DNA from: Anastrepha obliqua
Taxonomy: Eukaryota > Arthropoda > Insecta > Diptera > Tephritidae
Reading direction: 5' to 3'
Length of the DNA: 64,000 nt
Assembly: GCF_027943255.1 (NCBI RefSeq)
Contig: NC_072892.1
Span: 17,321,792-17,385,791 of the forward strand
Each line of letters begins with the position of its first letter. Within the stretch, counting starts at the first letter, position 1. Positions 23,905 to 35,511 of this stretch are shown piece by piece. Made by a program: the position numbers and the translations under genes. The notes below the pieces were generated by a model, which saw nothing but the letters and a program-made list of their open reading frames with translations, made no database searches and was not told the DNA's origin.

Positions 23905-23975
23905 AATGTCTAATAGCAGTCGCCCCTCGACAGGCAATGGCAAACCTCCTAGTGTATTTCTTGTGATTGTTTAAT
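23905..23975 (+). repeat. SINE fragment, middle part
   Basis: TCTAATAGCAGTCGCCCCTC, GGCAATGGCAAACCTCCTAG and GTGTATTTCT match the body of the family at 785-1062 and 48171. Only about 70 bp remain. Confidence 0.6.
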
Positions 23976-23979
23976 CCTA

Positions 23980-24755
23980 ACACTTCTTGTTTAGAATACA
24001 ATTTTTTGTTTTCAAATTTCAATCATAGTACCAATGCTCACAATTTTTGCGTAAGCATTCGCTTTGATACCAAACCTAATTGAAAAAGTGACCAAAAACT
24101 GTTACATTTTGAAACTATGTAATAGCACAGCGCCACACTTATAGAGAGCCAGAGAATTCAATTTAAATTTTGCAACTGCTATTATATTGCGCGCTATTGT
24201 GATTCCTATGGGACTATTCCTCATTTAACGACTTACATATTTGTATATACTTATGTACATATATGTATGTAGTTATTTGTAAAAGTATATATGTATGTAT
24301 GTGCATCTATTGCGTTATTGTGCACATTTTTATTTATGTATTCCCTTTTTATTTTTTCATTTTTTTCGTAAGGCACTAATACTTGCACAATAATATTTCG
24401 TTTTTATCGCAATCATCGCAGACTGGTCGGCTATCGACCGCGATTGTGGGATGCAGGGGGATCCCTTGAAACAACTTTTTCTGCTTTCATATCAAATTAG
24501 TCTGGTAAACACATCAACACACACACACGCAGTCGAGCAAATTATAATATAAACGTATGGTAGGAGTGGGTAAACATGTATGTATGTGCATGTACATATA
24601 CCCCTGCAGGAAAACCAGAACTAGCCCTTACACATTACTCAATTCACACTATTGGTGGGAATTATTTGGCACGCAGGAATTTATCTCTGATATGACGTAA
24701 GTATATATATACGTAGATACATATGTATGTAATGATGATGTAACGATGAGTGCTC
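23980..24755. other. Non-coding, microsatellites
   Basis: AT-rich DNA with TATG/CATA tracts near 24240-24310 and 24580-24600 and a CACACA run near 24520. No gene recognised. Confidence 0.5.
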
Positions 24756-24759
24756 CGAA

Positions 24760-25660
24760 ATCTTGACGGCAACAACTGGAGCACTTCAAGGAAGCGTACT
24801 GGGCCCCATACTATACTTAGTATACACAGCAGATATACCAACGCCAACTACTCGAGGATCAATGATAGCTACATACATTTGCAGACGAAACAGTTTAAAT
24901 GTCAGCCAAAAACAATGAAGAAGCAGCAACAAAAACACTGCTAGGGGGCGTCCATAAATTACGTGAGATGTTTAAGGGGGAGGGGGTCGAGTCAAATCTC
25001 ATCTAATCTTACGTTGGAGAGAGGGGGGGTCTCGGCAAATATCACGCAATTTTTTTTCTGATTGAAACAAAAAAAATGATACTAAATATATTGGTCCATT
25101 ACCCAGATTGTACATGCTTAAGATTTAATCTTAAGCGTAATCGTAGTATGATTAAGATCATTCACTAATTCGTTCGAAAGAAAATACTGGCTATTAGAAA
25201 AACAATCAACTCTAAGCTTATTTAATAAACAAATGACATATGAATCTGGGGGACTGCCAGTAAATCAAATCTACAAATTATACAGAGAAGTCAATCTAAT
25301 ATGCTAAGGATAATCACAAACTCAAATTGGTACATAAGAAATGACGAGAACTCAACGACCTCGGCATAGACACTGTCACTGAAACAGTAAAAAGAAGCCG
25401 CAGTAAGTCTATCTTGCAACTATTAGAACACAAAAACTTTGAAATGAGACTGATACCGGAAATGGAACTTCCACCAAGAACACTAAAGCGCAAAACCCCA
25501 CAGATCTTGCTCGTACTGTAATATAAATAAAATTATAGAAAACTAAGTTGTGTTAGTAAAATTATAGCTAAATACCACCAAAGACAAGAATTTTCTCTTC
25601 GAAAAGCAAGAGACATTTTAATTCCAAACCCAACACCAGATTGCAATTTATAATGGAAAT
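24760..25660 (+). pseudogene. Jockey-like LINE fragments, interrupted
   Basis: Near 24775-24850 the plus strand reads LQGSVLGPILYLVYTADIPT, the conserved PQGSVLGP region of a Jockey-like reverse transcriptase (the P is lost to a shift). From about 25360, NDLGIDTVTETVKRSRSKSI and ILQLLEHKN match the C-terminus of such proteins, and an A-rich 3' region ends near 25665. Between them, from about 24945, GGGGGCGTCCATAAATTACG opens an unrelated G-rich segment that looks like a DNA-transposon terminus inserted into the LINE; its other end was not found. Confidence 0.55.
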
Positions 25661-25664
25661 TAAA

Positions 25665-27375
25665 AAAATAAAAAAATTATGCACCTAGTTTCTGGATTTT
25701 GCGAAAAACTCTATCTTCTTTAATATAGCGCCATTACACGATAGAGTGTTCTGATGCCTACACCAGTCATCGAATGGCCAGTTTCACACTAGAACATTTC
25801 TGTCAGCAGAGCAACTCTGTGTATAGGCAAGCGAGGCATTGGGTTGGGGTATTTTTCCACAAAAATTGCTTGCAATTTCTATGCCGCTTTAAAGTAGCAG
25901 TTGTGCTGTGGCGCAGTGACGCATTTGCAACTACGAAAATACCGCTTCGCGTTATTTAATCGCAATAATCGTCAAAAGCACTTATGTACTATATCTTTTT
26001 TTTATATTTTAACTGTTCGCAAAGCAAAACTTATTTTTTTTCATCTTAACCTCTTTACCTTTACCTTCTCAAACAACAACAAAATACACGCCATTGTTTT
26101 TTTTTTTTTTTTGCTCTACTGCTGCTACCTTGTAGATGTGTCTTGGTTTCCCGCCATGGAAGTGCTTCGCACGCAATGCCGGTTTTCCTACAGTGTGTGC
26201 AATGAGCGTCCCCAATTTTTCCCACTGCGCAATTTCTTGGTTTGGGATTTCAGCATTTTTGTATTTTTATCATTGTGTTTTGCTTTTTATCTGCGTAACA
26301 TTTGTTTTCTTTTTGCATGTAAAGTTTTCTGTATTTTATTTTACGGGTTACAACATTAAAACGTAATGTTGAGAAGCCGCTGACGTGGATGGAGCTTGGG
26401 AGAAGCAAAACATGCATACATACATACATATGTACATACATATATATCTACATACATATGTAAGCTTGCTTTTAGGTGACCGAAAATGAGACATCAAAAG
26501 TAGTAATAATGGCAGTAGCTGGCACTCGAGTGCCATTAGGAGAAAAACAGCAAAAACTGATGGAGAAGCTTGGCTTAAAATTTACAAAAATTGCATAAGA
26601 GGCCCATACTAATGTACTGAGTGAAGGTATGATATTATTATTGCTCTTTGGATCAGGACTTACATACATATGTATATTTCGCATTAGTTTTAAATGTCCC
26701 CAAGTAGTAGCAAAATATGCGATCACCTCATGAGCAAGCCTTCGATAAGAATATAGGCCAGCCCGACCGCATGCCCAATAAACCTTGCTTTGGGCTCTTG
26801 TTTATCATTTAAAATGGTTTGTATCAATATTTTGTTATTTAATTTAGTCAATTAATAAATTGTCGAAGTGATAATTTGTTAGCAGTTGATAAGCAATTGA
26901 CATGTGAATGGGATCGTATCCAAATATCGAAGACATACATACATACATACATGTATACAATATTCATATGAGTATATACATAAATTATGTAGAATTAGTT
27001 TGGATTTGTTCCAAAACGCAGTATTTTACATACATAGTTGCACTGCACGATTTATAGTACGACAGCAAAAAAGCTACAGTGACTCAATAAAGAACTCGGG
27101 CACCCAAGTGATATGGTTTTAAACGAAAAAATATACATACATACATACATATATTAAAATGCAAATCGAATGCGTTTATGTAACACATTTATTTTCGTTC
27201 TTCAAGCGTATTTTTCAAAGCAGCAAAAAACATTAGCAAAATTCAGCTTAATTCGTACATAAAAAAAACATAAACACTTAGCCAAATACATGACAAAAAA
27301 GTAGATTTAGGCAAATAATATTTAAGAAAAAACAATATAATTAATATTTAGTCGGCAAGTCTTTACTTTTTCTCA
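25665..27375. other. No gene recognised
   Basis: Two overlapping frames at 25901-26366 are driven by a T-rich tract and have no recognisable motif. CATA/TATG tracts lie at 26412-26460, 26935-26965 and 27133-27155. Confidence 0.45.
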
Positions 27376-27377
27376 CA

Positions 27378-27455
27378 GTGGAACAACATCAAGACGCACA
27401 CCACCAATAGGAGGAGGAGCTCAGCCAAACACCCAAAACGGGTGTACGCGCCAAT

Positions 27456-27489
<34 letters not shown>

Positions 27490-27500
27490 CATATATATTC
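27378..27500 (+). repeat. SINE 3' end with (TA)n tail
   Basis: GGAACAACATCAAGACGCAC, AATAGGAGGAGGAGCTCAGC, CAAACACCCAAAACGGGTGT and ACGCGCCAATTATATATATA read in order, ending in a TA-rich run to about 27500. This is the best-preserved 3' end of the family in the window. Confidence 0.7.
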
Positions 27501-27539
27501 AATCTTTTTGGCATGGATTCTTATCCATTAAAGGATCTA

Positions 27540-27854
27540 TTTTCCCCCACTCTTCTTTAATAGTATCTTCTAGGTTTTTCTTGTTTCTTATTGTTGGTTT
27601 TCCAAATGAGCCCACAGCTGCTCAATTACATTGATGTCTGGAGTTTGTGGAGGTGTTTCAAGTACTTTAGGGCAGTTGTACATAAGCCATAGACGGACAG
27701 CAAGTGCTTTTTTCTTGGGATCGTTGTCTTGATAGTACTGGAACTTGTCCTTAATTATCCTAACTTCTTTGCACTTTGGACCAAATTTTCTTTCATAATT
27801 GTTAGGTATTGGTTGGTTAGGTCGTGAAAAAGATGACTTGCGTTTTACCAACAT
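27540..27854 (-). pseudogene. Tc1-like transposase C-terminal part
   Basis: On the minus strand, after a diverged start, EVRIIKDKFQYYQDNDPKKK carries the second catalytic Asp, followed by LAVRLWLMYNCPKVLETPPQ, TPDINVIEQLWAHLENQ with the glutamate, giving D-about 34-E spacing typical of Tc1 (DD34E). The N-terminal DNA-binding half is absent; the fragment joins LINE sequence near 27850. Confidence 0.8.
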
Positions 27855-28465
27855 TAAGTCTTATTTTCCATCTGTGAAAATAATTTGCGACATGATTCAG
27901 CGCAGTTTGCATTTTACTCACTATAACATGAGCAGACTTGTGTGAAAAAAATAGCGATATCATCAGCATACATGGCGTAGTGTCAGCTGTCGAACTTAGG
28001 GACGTCAAACACAAACAAATATTAAACAATATAGATCCTATAACTGATCCTTGAGGGACACCAACTGGAACTTCCGTTAGGTCTGAAAATTCATTGTTTA
28101 TACAGACACAGAAATGACGCTTTTTAGAAAGCTTTGAACAATCTTGATAAGTTTGATAGGAAATTGTACATCTATGAGTTGAATTATTAACCCATTGTGC
28201 CAAATGGAGTCAACGGCTTTTTCAACGTCGATGAGGATTAAAGCGGTCGACTTTTTGTTATTGGAACTAGATTTTACGTGTTTACGAATTCTCTGAATTT
28301 GGTGTGTTGTACCGTGAAATTTTCTAAATCCAAACTGTTTAGCAGGCAGTGCATTATTTTCATTAATAAATTCTGTTAATTTATCTTTTAGTACTTCTCG
28401 AATATTTTACCGAGACTACTTAAAAGACTTATTGGTCGACAGCTTCCGATTTCATTTGAGAGATT
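27850..28465 (-). pseudogene. Jockey-like LINE reverse transcriptase, broken
   Basis: Reading from 28465: RPISLLSSLGKIFEK, LPAKQFGFRKFHGTTHQIQR, STALILIDVEKAVDSIWHNG with motif A (the first Asp retained), EVPVGVPQGSVIGSILFNIC, then a frameshifted stretch where the YADD box should lie (about 27950-27985; it now reads out of frame), and RWKIRLNVGKTQVIFFT. At least three shifts. Order and spacing fit a Jockey-clade RT without an RNase H domain here. Confidence 0.75.
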
Positions 28466-28469
28466 ACTC

Positions 28470-28965
28470 AATAAGCCGTGTAGTCTTCATCATTGTCAAG
28501 TATAGCCTGGCATCTTCTCGGCATGCTTTGACAAGCAGGACTAGATTTTGGCAGTGGTTTCGATGATGTGGGACGGTAGGACATGTTCGCCTCCTTCAGT
28601 TGATGTTCGATGGTGTTATTACTCACATCTATTCCCTTTTTAGCAAGAATTGTGTATGATTGGCATAGTCACAAAGAAAGGTCTCGCTTAAAAAGTTGGA
28701 CGATCACTTTATTCTGCTTTTTTGACGTCACTCGCTTCAAGCCGCGCTCGGAAAAGTCATCAACATTTTTGTACACCTTATACCACTGATTCACATTTTT
28801 TTAATCAAGATAATATAATTTCGGCCATTTCGGATGTGTGCATAAAAATACCGCTTCAAAACGCTTCGCGGACTTCTCACTCACTTTTATTTGGTTGCGT
28901 TTACGGGAAAGTTTCGCACGACACTAACCTGAGTTAGCACTGACGTCGTTACCCGTGAGTGGGAC
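28470..28965 (-). pseudogene. Tc1-like transposase N-terminal part
   Basis: The minus strand reads MSEKSAKRFEAVFLCTHPKW near 28890 (a helix-turn-helix region), GLKRVTSKKQNKVIVQLFKR, then KGIDVSNNTIEHQLKEANMS and YRPTSSKPLLK near 28550-28620, the second DNA-binding subdomain of Tc1-like transposases. Stops interrupt it, and the catalytic domain is missing. It appears to separate two minus-strand LINE pieces. Confidence 0.65.
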
Positions 28966-29104
28966 TATTATGCAGCAAAACGAAATATATCTTGAAGTTA
29001 CAAGAAAAAACAGTTATTTTCTTCTGTACACAGACTGTATGCCTAATAAAAGCGTCGTGTTTGCTTTGGTAATGACAAAATTTATATGTCTAGCAAAATG
29101 AAGC

Positions 29105-29640
29105 TTCGAATCAAATATGTATTACACCCAAGTCTTTAATTTCACTTTCACACGTGACAGGGGCGTGCCAGATATGGTCAACAATAGTGGCACGTTTAGA
29201 AAAGTTAGTTTGGAACCACTTATTTAAGTTCTGCGATAGACGGTTATTGATACACCAGTTACTGAAATTATCTAAATCGATTTGCATCAAGTCAGAATCG
29301 AGAGCGCTATTGATCACCGAGTAAATATTAATGTCATTTGCATAAAGCAGAAATCTTGGCGACGAGTTGGTACATATTAACCCACTAAAATCTAACGCGT
29401 ATAGGACTTGATGTGAATTCAACAACAACAAAACCACATATCCTCGACTTTAGTATTTGAAAATTCCTAAATACAATAGCTTTAAACGGAAATGTCCAAA
29501 TTTCTTCCTGCAATGACTATTTTTCCAATGTGTCAAAAACCGTACTAAAAATATTCCTGTAGAAACTGAAACCTGAGAAAGCAAAGATCTCAATAAAATC
29601 ACGAAGAGTACATTCAATAGGAGCATTACGAGCATAATTA
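29105..29640 (-). pseudogene. LINE reverse transcriptase fragment
   Basis: RFLLYANDINIYSVINSALD corresponds to the RT box normally written YADD; here it is YAND, so a catalytic Asp is replaced by Asn. Then LMQIDLDNFSNWCINNRLSQ and NLNKWFQTNFSKR follow, matching the thumb-side region of Jockey-like RTs. Upstream (29450-29640) sequence is unassigned. It may be part of the same element as 27850-28465 or a separate copy. Confidence 0.65.
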
Positions 29641-29859
29641 GTATTGAACTTATTTAAGTCAGTAAATTAATACTTTGAATCAGAAATGGGCAATGATTAG
29701 CACCGTTATTAACATGGAAAACAAACAAGTGAGCGAAAATCCATATTTTACTTTATAAAGCTTCAAATTGATTGGATCAGAAAATGTTACTGATCTTTGT
29801 ACAAATTTCAGAGACACCTTTTGCACGCTTCCGATCCTGTCGACTAAAAATGTATGGTA

Positions 29860-30550
29860 TAGCCTCCTGTGATGGTATGATGATGATGATGGTATATCTG
29901 AATGTTACTCCTGTGCTGCAAGACAAATGGCTACGGTATACTTAATGGAAGTCTATACCATCTTAAAAGAAGCTATTGGCTAATTGAAAAAGAGTGACGG
30001 GGTAGTGGTATTGAAATTTTTAGTGACAGTCAAGCTGCCTTTGCCAAGCCGCGCTACTCTACGATATTAGTCGTTGAATGTAAAACAAAACTGAACAGTG
30101 CTGCAAAACACAACTCAGTTGGTCTTATTTGGGTATCTGGACATTGTGGTATTACAGGGAACAATTGGCTGATAAACTGACTAGTGAAGGTTCTGCAAGC
30201 ATATCACTGGGTCTGAATCCTTTCCTGGTGTCAACTCTGCATCGATTCAACAATAGATTGACGAGTCTACGTATAGAATATGTTGTTCTCATTGGACTCG
30301 TGCATAGTAATCAAGTGTTTTGTGAGAGAACCAAACAGCAAACTCGCGACCTTTCTCCTACAACTTAGTTGAAGGGACCTAAAAGTACTGGTGGGTATAA
30401 TTAGTGTAATCATCACATGGCTACTATGAAAATCATTGGCGACCCAATAGGTCGCCTTTTCCTTTCTTAAGAATGAGGATACTGCAGAGCATTTTCTCTG
30501 TAATGTAATCTATGCCGCTCACGTTGTTCAATGTACAACTACAACAACGG
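29860..30550 (+). pseudogene. LINE RNase H and C-terminal zinc segment
   Basis: Plus-strand pieces read SDSQAAFAKPRYSTILVVEC (RNase H Asp), SVGLIWVSGHCGITGNNW (the VPGH-x-GI box, P changed to S), ADKLTSEGSA with the last Asp, LRIEYVVLIGLVHSNQ, and near 30465 LKNEDTAEHFLCN, the Cys/His C-terminal segment. The order matches RNase H-bearing LINEs. Frames shift several times. Confidence 0.7.
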
Positions 30551-30554
30551 TGTT

Positions 30555-31570
30555 GTAGTCAAAACTTCATACAAAATTCTTATGTAAAATTTCGGCAAAT
30601 TTTTTTTATTCAAAAAATAGTTCGTAGTGTTCCTGCATCAAAACAAAATCGAAGAAACTCAATACCAGATAAGAACCAGCCGAATTTATAACTTTTAATT
30701 AAAATCAATTTGCACTTAAATCAAATTTTGTGTCATAAAGTTCAAGATTTCATCTCGCTTTGCCAGGTTGGAAGCGTAAATATGTAGGTGCTTGCGCGTT
30801 TGACTATCTCACGTCCTTGAACTTCAGCAGCAATCATTTCGAATTTCGTTGACATTGTCAGTTAATTTTTGGTAGTAAAAATTTTATCTTATCTGTGTTT
30901 TCTAATATAGAGAGTACTACATATTATAATTTGTTCTTTTCTCCTATTAAAACTGCGGCGCATAAAGCAACTATTTTCATCGATTAAGGCGCTTTTTAGA
31001 AATGAAAAAAACCCTTTGTCTTACCTAAAATATTTTATAAAATACATATAAAATGGTGGATGCTCCTTTCTTCGACAGTCTGGGGCAGTACGCCATCATA
31101 TCAACAGGTTGGCTCTGGTTGGCTGTAGATACATACATACATATATGCTTGTTGATGGTCACATAATGGTATCAAAACGGTGCTTTAGTGCTACTTGAGG
31201 AGTGCCAGACTGACACTTCAACTATTTCACCTACCTACTTACATATAACGCGAGATGCGTTAGCCCAACCGGTTGTCTCCCTATCTGGTTGTCCCCCTAA
31301 TTGTACTGGATCGATGTCAGGACATGTGAGCCGAATGCACACAAATCATTTCCATCCATTCCCAGACGAACACGACAGCCAAAAAATGTACCCACTTGAT
31401 TGAATTTCAGCGCATAAAATAATTTTTCATTTAAATCTTCACTAATTCCTAGTCTTGGAACCCACAAATTTTCATCTCTAAAATTTAATTATATTTTAGA
31501 CCGCGAATGATCAAATATATCACTCTTTTAGCTTTAATATATTGTAATTTAATGTATGTAGATACATATG
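30555..31570. other. No gene recognised
   Basis: AT-rich DNA; a 71-codon frame at 31188-31403 has no known motif. Confidence 0.45.
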
Positions 31571-31691
31571 TGTATTAGTTTGGGGAAAAAGAAATCCATT
31601 ATGTTTGCGTAAAATTTTTGCTACGACTATTAACATGCCGGTCAGCTTCGATTATTTTTGCGATTTTATCGATATTATCTTGAACATCAAT

Positions 31692-32143
31692 AAAAAATAG
31701 TTTAAAAAAAATAAAAAACTCGCTTTTATTGCCAATCGAACTAAAAAGTATAAAATAAATTTTAATGACAAAGAGACCTATAATGAAGTAATAGCAAATC
31801 GAACGATCAGTCATAGTCAACTACCTCACAACAGAATTATAACCAAAATTAAGATAATTACAAATAGAATAATTCAAATTAGAGATAAAAACGTGGGATG
31901 CTTGATATAGTAAATATTACAATCATTCTATTGGCAACTACCTATGTATGTACAGAAGGTTATGAAAGTGAAGCAAAATTTGTATCTTAATTTTGGTTAT
32001 AATTCTGTTCTGAGGTAGTTGACTATGACTGATCGTTCGATTTGCTATTACTTCATTATAGGTCTCTTTGTCATTAAAATTTATTTTATACTTTTTAGTT
32101 CGATTGGCAATAAAAGCGTGTTTTTTAGTTTTTTTAAACTATT
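31692..32143. repeat. Inverted repeat (foldback), about 450 bp
   Basis: Left arm about 31692-31855 and right arm about 31983-32143 are near-identical inverted copies sharing CGATTGGCAATAAAAGCG, GACTATGACTGATCGTTCGA and TTAATTTTGGTTATAATTCT, with a 125-bp spacer. Both arms give the same spurious peptide on opposite strands. Confidence 0.75.
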
Positions 32144-32394
32144 TTTTATTTTCTACTTTTTAGTTCGATTAGCAAAAATCGTTTTTTTTAGTTTTTTTTT
32201 AACTATTTTTTATTATGAATGAAAATTATTGTTATCATTGCAGGCAGTGAATTAATGATTCGATATATTCGTGTTATATTTAATTCCTTTCTTATCGACT
32301 GTGAGTCTAAAGCTATGCAGTTATCGGCCGTGATAAAGAAGTAATCGGGATGAAGAACTTATTTCGTGGAGGGAGCCTGAGAAACGGCTACCCC

Positions 32395-32921
32395 ACTCCA
32401 TTGGCCAGTTTTTTTTCGATTTTCGTGGTGTGGTGCACTATGAATTCCTTCCACCTGGCCAAACTGTTAATAAGGAATATTATTTGAGCGTTATGCGTCG
32501 CTTACGTGAAGCAATTCGTCTAAAAAGACCAGAATTATGGGTCAACAACTCTTGGTTTTTGCATCACGATAATGCACCGTCTCACACTGCATTCGTTTTT
32601 CGTGACCATTTCGCCAAAAATTCCACGCATATCGTTCCGCAACCACCGTATTCGCCTGATTTGGCTCCGTATGACTTCTGGCTATTCCCAAAACTCAAGA
32701 CACCACTCCGGGGAACGCGTTTCGAGTCGATTGAGGAGATAAAAGCTGAATCGAAGAAGGTGCTGATGACTATACCGGAAATGGACTATTTGGCTTGTTT
32801 CGGGGATTGGAAAAATCGTTGGCATAAGTGTATTTCATCGGGAGGGGATGAAATTGATTTACAAGAATAAATAAAGATTTTTCAGTTTACAACCAAATTC
32901 ACCTTACTTTTTGCCCACAGG
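32395..32921 (+). pseudogene. Mariner B transposase, C-terminal half
   Basis: Open from about 32430 to 32870. VHYEFLPPGQTVNKEYYLSV leads into LHHDNAPSHTAFVFRDHF with the second catalytic Asp, YSPDLAPYDFWLFPKLKTPL with the third (D34D-type spacing), and GTRFESIEEIKAESKKVL. The end WKNRWHKCISSGGDEIDLQE is a normal mariner C-terminus. The sequence after the stop, CTTACTTTTTGCCCAC, resembles a mariner terminus. The N-terminal half is missing. It lies inside mariner A, beside the foldback. Confidence 0.85.
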
Positions 32922-33539
32922 TAAAAAAAGAAAATATTAATCCTGGCAATCCTAATAAGGATAATGGAAAACTTTTATAACATTATTGCATTGTCATCGG
33001 TCCTTGATAGATGTGCAAAATTCCAAGTCGATCAGATTTTTAGAAGCCAGTGAAAATTAAGCTCAAAGATTCCGTTACATACATACATACATACATACAA
33101 CCCGACCTAATAAAAGTGTGTTAAAAATGCCTGAACGGAATCGGCGAAACCAAAATTGGACGTAATTAGCTGTTACAGCGGCCTGGCTTGCATTTTCGCT
33201 TTTATCAAAGAAAAACTGTAAAATGTACCGAATTTTCTCTTTATTGACTTCCATTGTTAACACCCTGTAACTAACAACTGAATGGAACAAGCAAAAAACC
33301 GCAACCGAATTTGATTAGTGTGAAATGTCACCTTGACAGCGAGCATAAACTTTAAATTGTTTTATCGATACTTTACGAAATATCGATCACTACAGCCATC
33401 TACCGAAAATATAATGGATTTATTTTTCCCCAAACTGTTATATATTGGGTTGTTCGGAAAGTAATTTCGTTTTTTTGTGGTGAAAATGAAAGACGATCCT
33501 TGTATAATGAATAAATATTTAATTGAATTATTTATTGGA

Positions 33540-34003
33540 CATTCTGATCCATCACCTTTTGCCATCTTTCTGGTAGTAGCATGATTCCACGCTCATAAAA
33601 CTTTTGGTCTTTGCTGGCAAAAAACTGATCCAGGTGATTTTTACGTGTTCATTTGAGGTAAAGGTTTTACCGTCCAAAAATTTTTGCAGTGACCGGAACA
33701 AATAATAATCCGAGGGGCCAGGTCTGGTGAACATGGTGCGTGTGGCAGTACATTCCATCCAAGCTGTAAAAGCTTTTGGCGAGTGACCAAACTTATATGA
33801 GGTCTGGCATTATCTTAGTGCAACACTACACCTTTTCTGTTGATTAATTCTGGCATTTTCTATAGAAATGCATCATTCAGTTTGCCCAGCTGATGACAGT
33901 AGATTTCCGAATGAATTGTTGTGTTATCCAGTAAAAGCTCAAAAAACAGTTACTCCTTTAAAATCCCACCAAACAGTCAGTACCACCTTTTTTGATGGAT
34001 ATA
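33540..34003 (-). pseudogene. Mariner C transposase, C-terminal part
   Basis: The minus strand from 34003 reads KKVVLTVWWDFKGV, then a broken second-Asp region (VALR-stop-CQTSYK where relatives have HHDNARPH), PDLAPSDYY-type sequence in shifted frame ([19 protein letters not shown]), TSNEHVK and the C-terminal SVESCYYQKDGKR. Multiple stops. Similar proteins are full-length near 345 residues. Confidence 0.75.
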
Positions 34004-34004
34004 G

Positions 34005-34908
34005 GCTTTCGAAATGCTTTATATACAGTTAGAATTTTCAAAAAATCGATTTTGTTTTTATTTTATTTTCTTAATGTTCATATACTTAAGAATGCACACA
34101 GAAAATTTAATATCGTTCCGATGAATATTTTCGAAGTTACACGCAAATTTCAAAAGTCGGTAGACACGAACGGCTTAACCGATCGTCTTGAAATTTTAAC
34201 ACAACTTTTTCTCAGATATATTCTCCAGGTATTAATCGAAGGAACACGAATTCTGATGATTTTTTTAGGCAATTTTTCGCGAAAATCTTTCTAGAACATT
34301 CGATTTTTATTCTATAGCCGCTATTTTATCAAAAATTAAAATTTTGACTATTTCTTCGATTAATACCTACTTTTATCTATCCACAAAAATAATCCAATTG
34401 GTTTTTCAATTTCAGATAATCCAAACCGGAAATATTTTATCCACTATGACCGCTTTTTTTTGGAGGGCGCTTGGGAGATCATCTGTAGGAGTCGTACACT
34501 TCAAAATTTTCACTAACTTTACGTGCTATAATTAACTTTAAGGTAGACATTATTTGAATATTTAAAAATTGTATTTGTTTCATAAAATTGTTCTTTGTAA
34601 ACAATTCTCAAAAAAAACGTGGTTTTTCACCCTTACAAGTGTATATAACCCCTTCAGGTGGTCATAAACAATTGAATTCTCACCGATCTCACGTGTTGTT
34701 ATTCGCCGGTTTGCATCAACTAAGCCTTTATCGCGTCTTCATCAGCTTCATTTTTGCCTTTTCTATAGCAAAAAAGTAAAATATGACAAAAATGCTGCTT
34801 ATTGCTCTCCATATTTAAAAGGGTACCGACCAAAAATTACTGCGTAAAATCAATTGAACTTATTCACACACAAGCCTTGCTATATCAGCTGTCAAAACAT
34901 ATGTATGT
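34005..34908. other. Unassigned non-coding insert
   Basis: AT-rich DNA with a small inverted repeat (GGTATTAATCGAAG near 34229 and complement near 34356-34372). Phrases such as TATAACCCCTTCA (34641) recur at 59606, so it belongs to an unclassified repeat family. Confidence 0.4.
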
Positions 34909-34920
34909 ATAATGACAACG

Positions 34921-35343
34921 TTATGGCCCACCTACAACCTCAAGCAATCGTCGACATTAATAAACATGAACCGACGGGACACGGGTAGACTTACGGCAGT
35001 CATAACTGGCTTCTGGCCTATCGGAGAACAAGCCGCCAAAATGGGCATCCCTTACAACACATACTGTCATACTTGTAAACAACCGGAGAAAAAAGAAACT
35101 TCTATTTCCTCTGTGAATGCCCTGCCCTATGGAAGGACAGAATGTTAACCCTGGGCAAACCGAGAGTCTCGAACAACTGTCTGGCTTAGACGTCAACAAC
35201 CTAATAAGGTTCCTAAACCGCACAGACTGGATATAGTCCTGCTGCAAATAACTGTAAGCAATTTGGTAACGAGGATGTGGCAACAAAATGGTGCGGAAGC
35301 GCTAGTTGGATTCTGGATGAATCACCACTCTAACCAACCAACC
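34921..35343 (+). mobile_element. 5'-truncated LINE with probable TSD
   Basis: Encodes the C-terminal zinc segment: AVITGFWPIGEQAAKMGIPY, then NTYCHTCKQPEKKET (Cys-x2-Cys), and after a frameshift LSGLDVNNLIRFLNRTDWI. The 3' end is AACCAACCAACC. Flanks ATAATGACAACG (34909-34920) and ATAATGGCAATG (35344-35355) match at 10 of 12 positions and look like a diverged target duplication. It lies inside mariner C. Confidence 0.7.
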
Positions 35344-35511
35344 ATAATGGCAATGCAACTTACGTAAGTGTGAAGTTAGCTGTGAAAAAATACAATTAAA
35401 TCCTCTGTCGGAAAAAAAACGAAATTACTTTCCAAACAACCCAATATTTATGTATATATGTAGATATAACTTAAGTATCAACTTTAGTTCCAGTTTTTCG
35501 TTGCAAAGCCG

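Larger units (their letters stand above)
31578..33435 (-). mobile_element. Mariner element A, split by insertions
   Basis: Inverted termini: GTTTGGGGAAAAAGAAATCC at 31578 and its near-complement ending CCCCAAAC at 33435. TA precedes the left end; the right flank reads TG. The minus-strand transposase start lies at about 33250 (MEVNKEKIRYILQFFFDKSE) and runs to FRSGIFN near 33118. The next piece, DVQDNIDKIAKIIEADRHVN, is at 31690-31610, directly before the other terminus. The catalytic domain is deleted, and the intervening 1.4 kb holds a foldback and another mariner. Confidence 0.7.
33445..35444 (-). mobile_element. Mariner element C with internal insertions, TA-flanked
   Basis: Inverted termini TTGGGTTGTTCGGAAAGTAA (33445) and the complement of TTACTTTCCAAACAACCCAA (35444), with TA on both sides (33443-33444, 35445-35446). 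The gene is on the minus strand. Only its C-terminal part remains (33540-34003); the N-terminal portion has been replaced by unassigned sequence and a truncated LINE (34921-35343). It starts nine bases beyond the end of mariner A. Confidence 0.85.

Noticed and set aside
25901..26366. 152-codon frame as a membrane protein
   Set aside because: Phe/Leu-rich because of T-tracts, two overlapping frames are equally open, and no conserved motif is seen.
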